Shown piece after piece: positions 17,701-26,206 of a stretch of DNA of 64,000 nt. Source of the stretch: Pseudomonas rhodesiae. Its GTDB lineage: Bacteria > Pseudomonadota > Gammaproteobacteria > Pseudomonadales > Pseudomonadaceae. The notes below the pieces were generated by a model, which saw only the letters and a list, made by a program, of their open reading frames with translations, ran no database searches and was not told where the DNA came from. The stretch spans positions 1 to 64,000 of the forward strand of contig NZ_VFEU01000025.1 of the NCBI RefSeq assembly GCF_007858255.1, read 5' to 3'. Each line of letters starts with the position of its first letter. Positions within the stretch are counted from its first letter, which is position 1. A program made the position numbers and the translations under genes.

Positions 17701-20700
17701 GCTGGTCAAGATGCTGCATGCCCCATTGCTCGGGCTGAAGCTGATTTGAGCACGGCCGGACGCTTGCAGAATCTCCCATGCATCAGCCGTCAGTACGCCC
17801 TCCGGAGCCCATACGGTTACCGGCACGGAATAGACAGGGCCGGTCATATCGGCGCGACTGAGATAGACCAGCGCCTGGCCATCGACCCCAACATCCAGGC
17901 CACCTAAACGGGCCTCCAGCAGATCGGCAGTCATTTTAGTAGGTACCAGACGCATACCAGTGCCTTGAGAAAGCTCACGATGCTCCAGTGTCACCCCAAC
18001 TTTCGAGTCAGGCGTGACGATGGCGATGATCTCGCCGCCGAGAGCCTGAATCACTTCCTGGTCGGGAATTCGGAGCGCATAGGCACCCAAACGGGTCGTC
18101 ATTTGGTGCTTCACGGCCGGGATGCTCGGGGCCACCGAGGTAGGCTGAACTTCGCGGTCTTTGAACATATCCCAGGCCGGCAAAAGCTTCAGGACAACAT
18201 CTTGATCGACATAGAGGCCATCCTGGTCAATGGCACGAATCTGTACTGAGGTTTCAGCCTGGCCATCGGTCTTATAGGTGATGCTCATTCCCTCCACCGT
18301 CACGTGGCCATGTGCTGGCTGTTTGACGACTTGCAAGGTGTGCGAGCCCCAGTTGTTCGGATCGATCACTTTCAGATCGGCCGTTCCACCGATTCCTGCA
18401 TACATCTTCACTGTCGAAGGGGTGATACCCGTTGGTGCAAAATTAAACTGAGCAACAGTGACCTTCCCCTCTCCTTCAACACTGAGCCCTTCCTGATCCG
18501 TGGCGCTGAAAGTGAACGAATCTTCCCCATAGAAACCCGGATTAGGGGTGTACTCCATACGGCCATAGAACACACGGACAGTCCCGTGCGTCGGGTTCGT
18601 GAGGATCTTGAACGTATGGCTGTCCCAGAGATTGATGTCATGCACCTCAGGATCAACTTGGTCACTAACTTGCCCTTCACGGGCCTGAATGATTACTCCC
18701 GTCCAGGTAGGGGCGTAATTGAACTTCGCGACATTCACAACCGCGGTGGCTTCAGCCTTCATCCCAGACACGTCCTGCACGCGGTACCTGAACTCATCGG
18801 GGCCAACGTATCCAGTGTTCGGGGTGTAGGTGAACCCGGTAGGGGTCGCTACTACAGAGCCCTGGGACGGGCTCGACAGAACTGAATAGGTTTTCTTCTC
18901 CCACGCTGCCGGGAAGTCCTCTATGGGAGTTGCGTCCACCGATGAGCTTTCGTTGACGCTGACCGTCAGTTTCGTTGTTACAGGCGGCTCTATTACCTGA
19001 ATGACCGATTGCCCCTCTTCGAGGGTGATCTTTTTCCCGGTGGTGTCGTAGACGCTAGCCGTCCAGCGGATCGGATGCTGCCCGGAACGGGTGAAAACAC
19101 CGGTCAATTCAAGAGGATCAAGAGCTTTAATGCTGAGGTCTTTCGGGCTCACAGAGAACTCAATCAAGCACCTCAATGCACCGCCGCTCATACCTGCACT
19201 CTTTGCCGCTGCCTCATCACCAGTGATCAAACACGCCGGGCCAGAGCGCTGCGCCATCGTCAAGGAAACGTTTTCAAGAGCTCGTGTAACCGACCGTTCA
19301 CTCAAGGACTGTTGGAACGATGATGAGCCAGTTGCTGGTTGGACTACAAATTCTTTTTCCTCTTGGTGAAGGAGTACCTTCTCTTTTCCTTGATTAAATA
19401 TTGAAATCGAGTATTTGACTCTGTTCACACCAGGTTCCAAAGTACGGCCCTGTAAAACAGATGTAGAACGTCCATTTTTTTCATCCAAGACAACTTTAAG
19501 TCCACTCGGAACTTCTAACCACTCCAAGAAACACGCGGGACTAAGCAATGCATCTGATGCTCTTGCATAAACCTCAGAAGATGTAATTTTACAAATAGAA
19601 GAAGAAGGGACTTCAATTTTTACAAGGACATCAGTCATCGACTGCACAATTGGTCCAGCTGTTAGTGAAACAATTGGAGAGGGCATCCAGGTTTGAATAT
19701 TGGCTGAAATAATTGGAGCATTCGGGGCCGAAGTAGATAGAATTAGATTGTTAGCTCCAGATGCACCCTCCGAACCTGATTTAACAGGGATACTAATTCT
19801 ACCCTGAGTGTTGGAAAAGTTTATCTTACCAACAACGACAGTTGCCCCTGGCTCAATAAGTACACCGGACACCAACAAACTACCTACGGAATCTCCTCGC
19901 AACGAGGCTATCAAGTCATAAGTTCCGGCAACAACCGAGCCATCATTTAGAGTAAGGGGAGCACTATCGATAACATCAGTACCGTCATTTCGATTGAACA
20001 CATGATTCACGGCTGGGATACGGACCACACCATCCGGATGTTTAATAATACCGACAGTTCGTGGTTTATAAGAAAAACTCTTACTCTGGTTTGCGACATT
20101 ACCATATTTGTCTGAAGCGATGACTTCTAGGGAGTATGTCTCAGCCTCACTCTCCGAAGGAAAAATAATCGGATACTCCAGAAGATACTTGCCAGACGAG
20201 ACAGCACGCCAGGCCAAGTCTATTGAAGTTGAGGTTGGCCCACCCTTGAGAGCTATCCTCTGTATAGCTGGTGCCGGGTCCACATCATCTGTAATGGTGA
20301 TTAGTATCTCATCAAGACTTGCAATAACGGGCTTGGATGCAATGTTAATGGTAGGTGCATTACTATCTATGAACGTATTATCACTAATGAATGCGCTGCC
20401 GATATTGCCGTATGTATCCTGCGCCTCGACACCTACTCGGTAATAGCCATTTTGAATTTTTCCAAGCTTAAACCGAACCTGTTTTGTTTTATAGTCAAGG
20501 TCAATAATAGAAAAAGGAGGTACAATTGTCTTTTTCCCGCCAGCCTCAAGAGTCATTCTAAACTCTTGTGTATCCCACATATAATGCTGCCAATTGAGCA
20601 TGCGATCGTCATCGACTACAGTCGCTACAACTTCACGCTTAGAAAAATCAACAACAATACCCGACACCTTTGGCGAATTGAAATCCCAATACGTATATAA

Positions 20701-22116
20701 ATACCCGCCATAGTTTGCAAAGGTGCGGTCATCCTTAGATACGAAATATGGATAAGGAACATATCCACGACCAGTGGAGATGTTAATATTAGGATTCATT
20801 GTGCATTCAGTTTGCCCAGCAGGAATAGCACATGTCACACCATTGACGCCAGCTATTTGATTATACCCTCTAGGTTCAGTTGAAATCTTTACAAGCGAGA
20901 CTGTAAATGGCTTCGACTCTCGTATTGTGTCGCTTTTCGTCCACTCTCTCCCTTGGATTTGATACGTAATTCCGGTTGGTACAGGACCGCCTTCAACCCC
21001 AGGGGCTAACGTAAAGATGAAATTGGAATAGTACTGAACGGTTGCCAGCCCTGCTTTGTTCTGAAGTACAAAATAGTTTGTAGAATTTTTTGGATACTCC
21101 AAATCGGTAGTGAAATATAAAAATTCAGCGTCCTGACTATTGTAGATACTGTCCCCCCACCCAAACAGTGTGCCATTGAAACTAGTATGATCAAGCTTCT
21201 TGCGGACATATCTAATCTTTACCGGATTTGAATAGACCGTCATCTTTGGCGTATATGCAATCCAGCTATTTGTCTTTAAGTCAAATACCTCTATACGCAA
21301 ATATTCAGGAACCTTTCGGTCTATAGCTATGGGCAAACTTTTGTCGGTGTAGTTACCTGCTTTATCGAATACGCGAAAGCCCATGGTATAAATTTGTCTA
21401 TCGTAAGGCGTTAAGCTACCGTTTGTGATTTCAGTAATCTTTGCAGTTGCACTGGCTGCTTCGATATTAACAAGGCTCTGAAACGTTCTTCGTACCCCGC
21501 CTGAGTCTATTGCGAAGAACTCAACTTTATCTATCCCCGGACTTTGATCAGCTAGCCCTGAAACTGTAACTGTGCCGCCGGCGTCTTCACCCCACGCTAG
21601 CGGTGCTAACACGCTAATGGGATAGTTGTAGCCACCATTAGTACGTACTATTTCCCCTCCGATAACTGGGGAGGTTACGTCGACCTGGAGATTGTAGCTG
21701 TCGCTTTGCAGGACGGCACTGCCGTCAGAATTCAAAATCTCAGCTATAAGAGTATAATTTCCAGACTTGGGAGCGGGCAGTTTTAAAACGGCACCGTAGT
21801 ATGAAACGTTATTAACAATAATTTTGTCATTTGCACCCAACAAACCACTCTTAGTTTCTGCAACTACAGAGCCACTTGAGGTCAGTAGCCGGGCTTTCAG
21901 GGTTCGGTCTACACCTGCGCTTAAATAGACGCTTAAGTCACCTTTAGGGTTGATGAATATCTCTTTCGATGCAGATACTGTTCGTTGGCCGTTGGATGAT
22001 AGGTATTCCACCTGTACCAATTCCGCCTTCGCTATGCTGGCGAGCATGAAAGTTATGAACATCATGCCCAATGAGCGTATCAACCTCATGCTGCTACTAA
22101 ATTTTCTATGATTCAT
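14782..22116 (-). CDS. Giant Ig-like/cadherin-like surface protein in the transfer locus
   Basis: 2444 residues with a signal peptide (LGMMFITFMLASIAKA). The body is a string of beta-sandwich repeats. About residues 1055-1270 hold three cadherin/Big-type units (FTYTPNTGYVGPDEFRYRVQ, MEYTPNPGFYGEDSFTFSA and a third). About residues 835, 957, 1460 and 1580 begin four copies of a module with a paired-cysteine signature (ICKIT...ACFLEW, ACLIT...RCLIEF, ACSIL...ACYVTW, VCDAT...SCLIRW). The C-terminus is Ig/PKD-like. It has no transmembrane anchor or sortase motif. Large Ig-like proteins encoded by other conjugative plasmids (IncHI) are surface-exposed and affect mating, so an adhesin or pilus-associated role is inferred. 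The first ~930 codons (19340-22116) are clearly more AT-rich than the rest. It has no copy of the shared palindrome upstream. Confidence 0.8.
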   Translation of the reverse strand: MNHRKFSSSMRLIRSLGMMFITFMLASIAKAELVQVEYLSSNGQRTVSASKEIFINPKGDLSVYLSAGVDRTLKARLLTSSGSVVAETKSGLLGANDKIIVNNVSYYGAVLKLPAPKSGNYTLIAEILNSDGSAVLQSDSYNLQVDVTSPVIGGEIVRTNGGYNYPISVLAPLAWGEDAGGTVTVSGLADQSPGIDKVEFFAIDSGGVRRTFQSLVNIEAASATAKITEITNGSLTPYDRQIYTMGFRVFDKAGNYTDKSLPIAIDRKVPEYLRIEVFDLKTNSWIAYTPKMTVYSNPVKIRYVRKKLDHTSFNGTLFGWGDSIYNSQDAEFLYFTTDLEYPKNSTNYFVLQNKAGLATVQYYSNFIFTLAPGVEGGPVPTGITYQIQGREWTKSDTIRESKPFTVSLVKISTEPRGYNQIAGVNGVTCAIPAGQTECTMNPNINISTGRGYVPYPYFVSKDDRTFANYGGYLYTYWDFNSPKVSGIVVDFSKREVVATVVDDDRMLNWQHYMWDTQEFRMTLEAGGKKTIVPPFSIIDLDYKTKQVRFKLGKIQNGYYRVGVEAQDTYGNIGSAFISDNTFIDSNAPTINIASKPVIASLDEILITITDDVDPAPAIQRIALKGGPTSTSIDLAWRAVSSGKYLLEYPIIFPSESEAETYSLEVIASDKYGNVANQSKSFSYKPRTVGIIKHPDGVVRIPAVNHVFNRNDGTDVIDSAPLTLNDGSVVAGTYDLIASLRGDSVGSLLVSGVLIEPGATVVVGKINFSNTQGRISIPVKSGSEGASGANNLILSTSAPNAPIISANIQTWMPSPIVSLTAGPIVQSMTDVLVKIEVPSSSICKITSSEVYARASDALLSPACFLEWLEVPSGLKVVLDEKNGRSTSVLQGRTLEPGVNRVKYSISIFNQGKEKVLLHQEEKEFVVQPATGSSSFQQSLSERSVTRALENVSLTMAQRSGPACLITGDEAAAKSAGMSGGALRCLIEFSVSPKDLSIKALDPLELTGVFTRSGQHPIRWTASVYDTTGKKITLEEGQSVIQVIEPPVTTKLTVSVNESSSVDATPIEDFPAAWEKKTYSVLSSPSQGSVVATPTGFTYTPNTGYVGPDEFRYRVQDVSGMKAEATAVVNVAKFNYAPTWTGVIIQAREGQVSDQVDPEVHDINLWDSHTFKILTNPTHGTVRVFYGRMEYTPNPGFYGEDSFTFSATDQEGLSVEGEGKVTVAQFNFAPTGITPSTVKMYAGIGGTADLKVIDPNNWGSHTLQVVKQPAHGHVTVEGMSITYKTDGQAETSVQIRAIDQDGLYVDQDVVLKLLPAWDMFKDREVQPTSVAPSIPAVKHQMTTRLGAYALRIPDQEVIQALGGEIIAIVTPDSKVGVTLEHRELSQGTGMRLVPTKMTADLLEARLGGLDVGVDGQALVYLSRADMTGPVYSVPVTVWAPEGVLTADAWEILQASGRAQISFSPSNGACSILTSEAVAKPKNALQDRACYVTWTKTPDEWRNASTLANLMMDAGGSSLGNQTIEATAYVFDPSGVKHKVASFTRDLKILPVADQIRFGLKPAPAEAYQKVQQLSLLLRHTDGPVCDATANEGVAKKTAQQWSSRPSCLIRWMQMPEGMAQQRNTVTPLAEGTMTLLGANNISWKASMFTPSGQEIDIGYGEHTVNVIEPPAIEIDMPASNLVKEGLYSVSQLGGYVGSASVTAIAASLDVAINRADAVIERSTIPSYGRAQRFTRYIEGAEAPLWSVTPYSVDVGYTALPEMRSTKTASLLAVPHDKILPVILNDERTVLDTVSLPIRVAIKDTRYMEDAYRLSSMGDWDIRLLSTTAGVNYEPMTNWEPIDENGEVEFEIDLQSLTNKAVRIIAEARVRSPVPEYELIRESGSPMVLSVLNGESLDGSIQALRVIGPAPLRSSFYAVTNDRYQSGDLGDVRWEMSKDGGVTWEDVEANAKLPQRLSMVFQRGTYLLRAELTNRHSGAKSMTPTVEVIAYVVPVARLKGPANVFIGDSGTFTLTDLKGNALDTTGMVVEWSEDRGKTWAAGEGSYRLSRNSADRVYLTARLKYSDSPEDKRVYKTLRAGVAFRPVRPPRVQIIGPRRPEVGKEATWVANLMMPYPKMDMTMDGEFILPDGTVVDSTEVKYTPTREDMEKEESYISVRSWINGYEDRGGLGLTQHRLIFWSYDWPEWKINTKYSAKYAPADLTMTARSLGLFREFEGLTIEWDIPPYAGLEMIKDSSQTSRIVRLTEPGIYTFGAHITDSRGNYSYAETEMEFLEPIPWDVKLSWSGDNDANRAPLGVLIRPSITGGHPKDQILSKTFSLNGETLSSSGDYGRATLEEEGVYTVKLDVASAMGHTATGQVDISVARNKPPVCKLELVVGRTSWLVKAVCTDEDGRMAKNLWFINGEQQALSSNSISVPMWRYPDGEPVITLVGIDNSGAESPPVSNK

Positions 22117-22218
22117 ACTGATACCTATGAATTTGAATCAGTTGACTTTAACCATTTACTAATCTATTGGCACAAACCAAAACACCTTGCCGAGGCAAGG
22201 TGTTATTAGCAAAGAAAC
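22117..22218. promoter_or_regulatory. AT-rich leader of the giant gene
   Basis: The intergenic gap between traV and the giant gene is AT-rich on the giant-gene side (GATTAGTAAATGG region) and contains the hairpin at 22181-22204. It could hold the giant gene's own promoter, but no clear -35/-10 pair is seen. Confidence 0.35.
22181..22204 (-). terminator. Terminator after traV
   Basis: Perfect 11-bp stem AACACCTTGCC / GGCAAGGTGTT with a 2-base gap, followed on the minus strand by TTTTGG. It separates traK-traB-traV from the giant gene. Confidence 0.7.
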
Positions 22219-22722
22219 TCACTTTTTCTTGTCGGCTTCACTAGTGCTTATTACCGTCAAGGGACGGAGGGTTGGTGTCGCTTGTGGATTGCGAGCTCCA
22301 ATTTCCCAGCGACGCGCTTCCACTTCGGTATAAATGAAGCCAGGAACATACAGATCGCCTTTCTCGTCCTCCCATGGATCAATTGCGATACGCATGACTA
22401 CAGCCTGCGAGCGGATCGGAAGAGGATTTCTCGCTCTCATCGGCATTGGGGCGTTGTCCGATCCTTCTGCGATAAGCACGCGCGTTGCGCCGGTACCTGT
22501 TGATTTATCACTGCCGGCCTCAACGCCTTCTTGTTCTTGCTTCAGCTGGGTTTTGTAGTCATCACCCTCAGTTGCCGAATAAACATCTTTTGCGGACATG
22601 CAAGTAACGCCGCTCGGCATACCTTTACATGCATACTCACTTGAGCCTACGTTGAGAAGATTTGTGCAGCCAGTAGTCAATGCAGCAATTGCGCTTACAA
22701 GGATAATTTTCTTAATCATCAC
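22219..22722 (-). CDS. traV: Outer-membrane lipoprotein TraV
   Basis: 167 residues with a lipoprotein signal (ALTTGC lipobox). The mature protein has the TraV pair of cysteines in ACKGMPSGVTCMSAKDVYSA and a proline/basic region that meets the core complex. TraV anchors TraK and TraB in the outer-membrane core of the F-type channel. It follows traB by 7 bp. Confidence 0.93.
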   Translation of the reverse strand: MMIKKIILVSAIAALTTGCTNLLNVGSSEYACKGMPSGVTCMSAKDVYSATEGDDYKTQLKQEQEGVEAGSDKSTGTGATRVLIAEGSDNAPMPMRARNPLPIRSQAVVMRIAIDPWEDEKGDLYVPGFIYTEVEARRWEIGARNPQATPTLRPLTVISTSEADKKK

Positions 22723-22729
22723 GATTTCC

Positions 22730-24046
22730 TTAATTGTTTACGTCATTGACTTTGAGAGTTGCTGCATTGAACTTAACGGTCATGCCTTTATTGACGATAA
22801 AATCAACATCACGCATTGCGTCGATTTCAATAACAGGGAAGATGCTTTCAGCCATCTCGAGATAGAAGTCGGCGACTCGCTCAAGAGCCGTCCCCGCCCC
22901 ACTGAAGCCGGCCGACTGAAGTGCATTGCTATCGAATGCCTGCTCGTAAACAGGAGCAACGGTGTCGCCGTTATCTCCAGCGCGGGTGACGTTGATGGTC
23001 GGTACCTTTTGAACGTTGAAAGCACTCGCGACCCCCTGCATGAAGCCAGCCATAAGGCTTCTTGCAAGGATTTGGCCCTGCTTGCTGACCAAACGGCCAC
23101 GGATGCCTGCCTTCCCATCCTCGCCCGTTGCGTATGCCTCCAGGCTGGACTCCAGCACCGAACCATCATTGCGTACGCACGACAGGCGCTCCGCTCGCAG
23201 ATAGGCTCTTTCCGAGCTGAGGTCACCCCAGCCGCCGGCGATCAGGAAGCATTCGCGAAAATCAGCCCTGAAGCGGTTAGGAAGGATTGCTTCATTCTTG
23301 ATGCGGATCAGGCTCGGGAAAGGGTCGCGTTGTGCCTGCTTTCCAGTTGGCGCGTCCATACCTGTGACCAAGACGCCAGACAGGATCGATCCAGCGGGCA
23401 GCGTCACAGATAGCTCCTCAGGCTTGTCGCTCTTTCCCTCGTCTTCCTTGCCCTTTATCACCCGGATCTTGGGCGTTTCCTTTTTCTCGCTTGATCGCGA
23501 CTTAGGGTCTTCCGGTTGCTCAGGTGGCAGGTTCGAGTAAACGTCAGTCAGATCTGCCGGCGAGCTTGTTACTTTGTTGATGAATGCCGATTCGCGAGGG
23601 GGGATAGGGGAACGCGCCTGGTTGGCGGTGGTGCTGTCGGACGAGTTATCACCGCTCTCACCAGTGCCTTTCTTTTCCCGTCCAACCCGCGCCAGCTCCT
23701 GCTGAAGCAACTGGAGTTCTTGCTCCAGGCCGCTTACTTTTTCTTGCGTATTTTTGAGCTGAACGTCCTTTTCTTTCTGCCCCATCACGCGCTCAAGGCG
23801 GTTTTGCTGCGCCTGGAGCTGTCGCAGTTGGCTGGCGATCGAGTCCAAGCCCAACGCGCGGGGGTCTTCATCGGTGAGGATGGCCTCTACCTGAGGCTTT
23901 GCCGCTGCGCGTGCCTTGCGCTCGGGGCTCGCCGCGTTCATGGCGACGCCAACGATAGTACCCACGACCAGAACCGTCCCACCGATGGCAAGCATCAGCT
24001 TGCCTCTGGGCGTGAGTTTTTCGAGGAATTGCTGAATCGCTTTCAC
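22730..24046 (-). CDS. traB: TraB, core-complex scaffold
   Basis: 438 residues. The N-terminal membrane helix (GKLMLAIGGTVLVVGTIVG) is followed by a coiled coil (residues about 65-120, with QLRQLQAQQNRLERVMGQ and LEQELQLLQQELAR). A Ser/Pro-rich linker and the VirB10-like domain (PAGSILSGVLVTGMDAPT, DFRECFLIAGGWGDLSSERA, GIRGRLVSKQGQILARSLMA) follow. It spans the periplasm and joins the inner-membrane platform to TraK/TraV. Operon traK-traB-traV. Confidence 0.95.
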   Translation of the reverse strand: MKAIQQFLEKLTPRGKLMLAIGGTVLVVGTIVGVAMNAASPERKARAAAKPQVEAILTDEDPRALGLDSIASQLRQLQAQQNRLERVMGQKEKDVQLKNTQEKVSGLEQELQLLQQELARVGREKKGTGESGDNSSDSTTANQARSPIPPRESAFINKVTSSPADLTDVYSNLPPEQPEDPKSRSSEKKETPKIRVIKGKEDEGKSDKPEELSVTLPAGSILSGVLVTGMDAPTGKQAQRDPFPSLIRIKNEAILPNRFRADFRECFLIAGGWGDLSSERAYLRAERLSCVRNDGSVLESSLEAYATGEDGKAGIRGRLVSKQGQILARSLMAGFMQGVASAFNVQKVPTINVTRAGDNGDTVAPVYEQAFDSNALQSAGFSGAGTALERVADFYLEMAESIFPVIEIDAMRDVDFIVNKGMTVKFNAATLKVNDVNN

Positions 24047-24058
24047 TGATGGTTCCCC

Positions 24059-25099
24059 TTACTGCAACAGGCTTGGACGAGTGGAGCTTTGCGGTACTTC
24101 GGTCGGAACCCGAGTGACGACAAACACTTCTGTTTTCTGGCCAGGTTCAAGCACCTCATCTGGCCATGCGCTTACAGCTGCTCGGTGAGGGTGCGTGCAC
24201 GAGCCGTGATCGAACTCAACGGTTCTGGCCGACACGTTTTCGGCGGTGGCCACGAAGACTCTGAAGTCATGGCCCTCGATCAACTGCGACTTGCTGAAAT
24301 CGAAGCTGAGGCTTGGCTGCGCACAGGCGGGGATCTTGTTGCCGCTGGTAAGCGCACCGAAGCTGTATCCACGCGGCAACTTGCCTAGCGCCATTTCGCG
24401 CATGAGGGAGCGAAGAGTGTCCATATACGGCTGAGAGCGTTCCCACTTCCGCGCCTGGCCGCTGTAGTTCGTCGACGAGGTTACGGGCATGCCGCTCGCC
24501 AGCCCTTGTACGTTTTTCGCCAGGATCAGGTTCGCCTGGATGGGAGGTACGCCCTGCGGCAGCAAAGTCAGGGATATTGCAACAGACTCATCGTCCTCAG
24601 GTGTGACGAACATGGTCACCGGCTTCTCATCCTGAGTCGTGACGTAGATGACGTTTCCGCTTGTCGAAATGTCAGCCTCACTGACGGTCTGGATATGAGG
24701 GTTATCGAACGGCGTAACCAGACGGTTGATTTGGCCTCTGCTGATCGGAATCAGAGTGTTTGTGCCGCTTGCAACGACCACATCCTGGCGAGACTCGATG
24801 GGCTGAACAGGAGTGGGCTTCTTCACAACGCTGGCCGGCACGCTGGGGTTTTCAACAGAGCCCGGAGTAATGGCAACCAGACGTGGTTTCTTTTCCCCCT
24901 GCGGCTCTTCCTGTCGCTCAGGACCGCTCTCTGGAGAAGGCGCAGGCTTGGCAACCACTTGAGGCTGCGTACTGGCAGCAACTGGCATGTTCATACCCGG
25001 TATCTGGATCTGCTCCTGGGCAATAGCAGGCATTACGGCAGCCATAGCCATTACGAGCGCAGCTGGCTTGAAGAAATGGAGGGAAACTGGAAGTGACAT
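24059..25099 (-). CDS. traK: TraK, secretin-like core protein
   Basis: 346 residues with a signal peptide ending AIAQ. A Pro/Glu-rich linker (about residues 30-105) precedes a VirB9/secretin-N-like domain: RGQINRLVTPFDNPHIQTVS, NVIYVTTQDEKPVTMFVTP, and VAISLTLLPQGVPPIQANLI. TraK forms the periplasmic and outer-membrane ring with TraV and TraB. It starts a new transcription unit, 178 bp after traE, with a terminator and the shared palindrome between. Confidence 0.92.
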   Translation of the reverse strand: MSLPVSLHFFKPAALVMAMAAVMPAIAQEQIQIPGMNMPVAASTQPQVVAKPAPSPESGPERQEEPQGEKKPRLVAITPGSVENPSVPASVVKKPTPVQPIESRQDVVVASGTNTLIPISRGQINRLVTPFDNPHIQTVSEADISTSGNVIYVTTQDEKPVTMFVTPEDDESVAISLTLLPQGVPPIQANLILAKNVQGLASGMPVTSSTNYSGQARKWERSQPYMDTLRSLMREMALGKLPRGYSFGALTSGNKIPACAQPSLSFDFSKSQLIEGHDFRVFVATAENVSARTVEFDHGSCTHPHRAAVSAWPDEVLEPGQKTEVFVVTRVPTEVPQSSTRPSLLQ

Positions 25100-25161
25100 C
25101 GAGACGACCTCTGCTCTGAGTTGTCGTCAATTCTGGAGGGCATTCAGACGCTTGAGTCGCG

Positions 25162-25188
25162 TTTTCAAGCAGCTTTTGCGTCTGAAAA
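25162..25188 (-). promoter_or_regulatory. Shared palindrome upstream of traK
   Basis: Minus-strand TTTTCAGAC-N9-TGCTTGAAAA, nearly symmetric, 63 bp before the traK start codon. One of the best copies of the element-wide motif. Confidence 0.7.
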
Positions 25189-25233
25189 CGGAGGGGAATT
25201 TTGCGTAGGCGTTGACTGGCGATACCAACGAAA

Positions 25234-25264
25234 AAGCCCATGCCAAAGACATTGGCATGGGCTT
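25234..25264 (-). terminator. Hairpin between traE and traK
   Basis: Perfect 12-bp stem AAGCCCATGCCA / TGGCATGGGCTT with a 7-base loop; T-run on the minus strand. It lies upstream of the traE stop on the map, between traE and traK, and would stop transcription entering the traK unit's upstream gap from traK's antisense or limit run-off; on the minus strand it precedes traE. Confidence 0.55.
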
Positions 25265-25277
25265 CTTTCGTCGCAGC

Positions 25278-25919
25278 TTAGCGCTCCTGATTCTTTCTCT
25301 TCTCGCGCTCCGCTTGTTTCTCCGCCTTGCTGTTCTCGCGATCAACCACATCCTGGGTTCGAGCATCGCCAGAGTTCGTACTAACCCAACTCAGGACAGG
25401 CTTGTAGTCTTTGATCATAAGCTCGAACTCATAGGTTCGATTGCTACGCTTTTTGTCGCCCGCCGGCCCTTCGCTCACGGAGCGGCCGGTAACGTAGAAC
25501 TTGTTCTCGTTGAGGTTATCGCGGAGCACTTTCTGCGGCTCGAAGCTTAAGGTCACACGATCCTGGCGGATCTGATGAATCTGAGTATCGAGAACCTTCA
25601 TCGTATCTTGATAGATCGACTTATCGAGGATAGGCCCCAGGGCATCTTTTACGACAGAGGCATTATGCGGGGTGACGTTGCCTAGCATCATCGCGATGTA
25701 AAGAGCCCATGCGTCGGCGTACTCCCCGGAACTTTGCGTTTTACTGACCCAGGCGGTCTCAGTCAGGGTAGGTGGTATCACGGTGACCACTTCATCCTTG
25801 TTGAGAGCAGAGCAAGACACCAGCAGATTGCTCAATACAAGGCCAGCAACGGCAATGCGCAAAAACTGATTTTCTCCGCGCATGCCATCGAACGAATTGC
25901 TAAGCGACTTAAAAAGCAT
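25278..25919 (-). CDS. traE: TraE, inner-membrane platform protein
   Basis: 213 residues: one N-terminal membrane helix (LRIAVAGLVLSNLLVSCSAL), then the periplasmic VirB8-like domain with ETAWVSKTQSSGEYADAWAL and YELMIKD-type strands (TYEFELMIKDYKPVLSW), and a highly charged C-terminal tail (EKQAEREKRKNQER). TraE is part of the inner-membrane complex. It overlaps traL by one base. Confidence 0.92.
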   Translation of the reverse strand: MLFKSLSNSFDGMRGENQFLRIAVAGLVLSNLLVSCSALNKDEVVTVIPPTLTETAWVSKTQSSGEYADAWALYIAMMLGNVTPHNASVVKDALGPILDKSIYQDTMKVLDTQIHQIRQDRVTLSFEPQKVLRDNLNENKFYVTGRSVSEGPAGDKKRSNRTYEFELMIKDYKPVLSWVSTNSGDARTQDVVDRENSKAEKQAEREKRKNQER

Positions 25920-26206
25920 CAGACGAACTCTCTCTCGTAGGAATTGGGCATGGATCGCACACTCTTCCGGCCAATGGCTCCCCAGTGCCAGTAAATGGCG
26001 TGAAGCAGATAGCCGTCAGGGCGGTTGTCGCAGAAGCGACGATAGAAGCGAGCGAGCAGGAGACCCACCACTGTGCAAAGAATCAGCTGTGCCAGAAGAA
26101 CGCCTGCAACCAAACCGATCCCTATCGGCATGACCTCATCCAAACGCCAAAACATCACGTGTGGCGGCTGGTCGATGTATGCCGGAATTTTGATTGGCTC
26201 GCTCAC
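25919..26206 (-). CDS. traL: TraL, small pilus assembly protein
   Basis: 95 residues, typical TraL size. IPAYIDQPPHVMFWRLDEVM is the conserved N-terminal block; two membrane helices (IGLVAGVLLAQLILCTVVGLL) and the conserved GYLLHAIYWHWG end follow. TraL works with TraE and TraC at the inner membrane. It overlaps the dsbA-like gene by 4 bp. Confidence 0.93.
   Translation of the reverse strand: MSEPIKIPAYIDQPPHVMFWRLDEVMPIGIGLVAGVLLAQLILCTVVGLLLARFYRRFCDNRPDGYLLHAIYWHWGAIGRKSVRSMPNSYEREFV

Noticed and set aside
17137..17907. Plus-strand frame of 256 codons inside the giant gene
   Set aside because: Antisense shadow; the minus-strand frame is open for 7.3 kb with a signal peptide and repeats.
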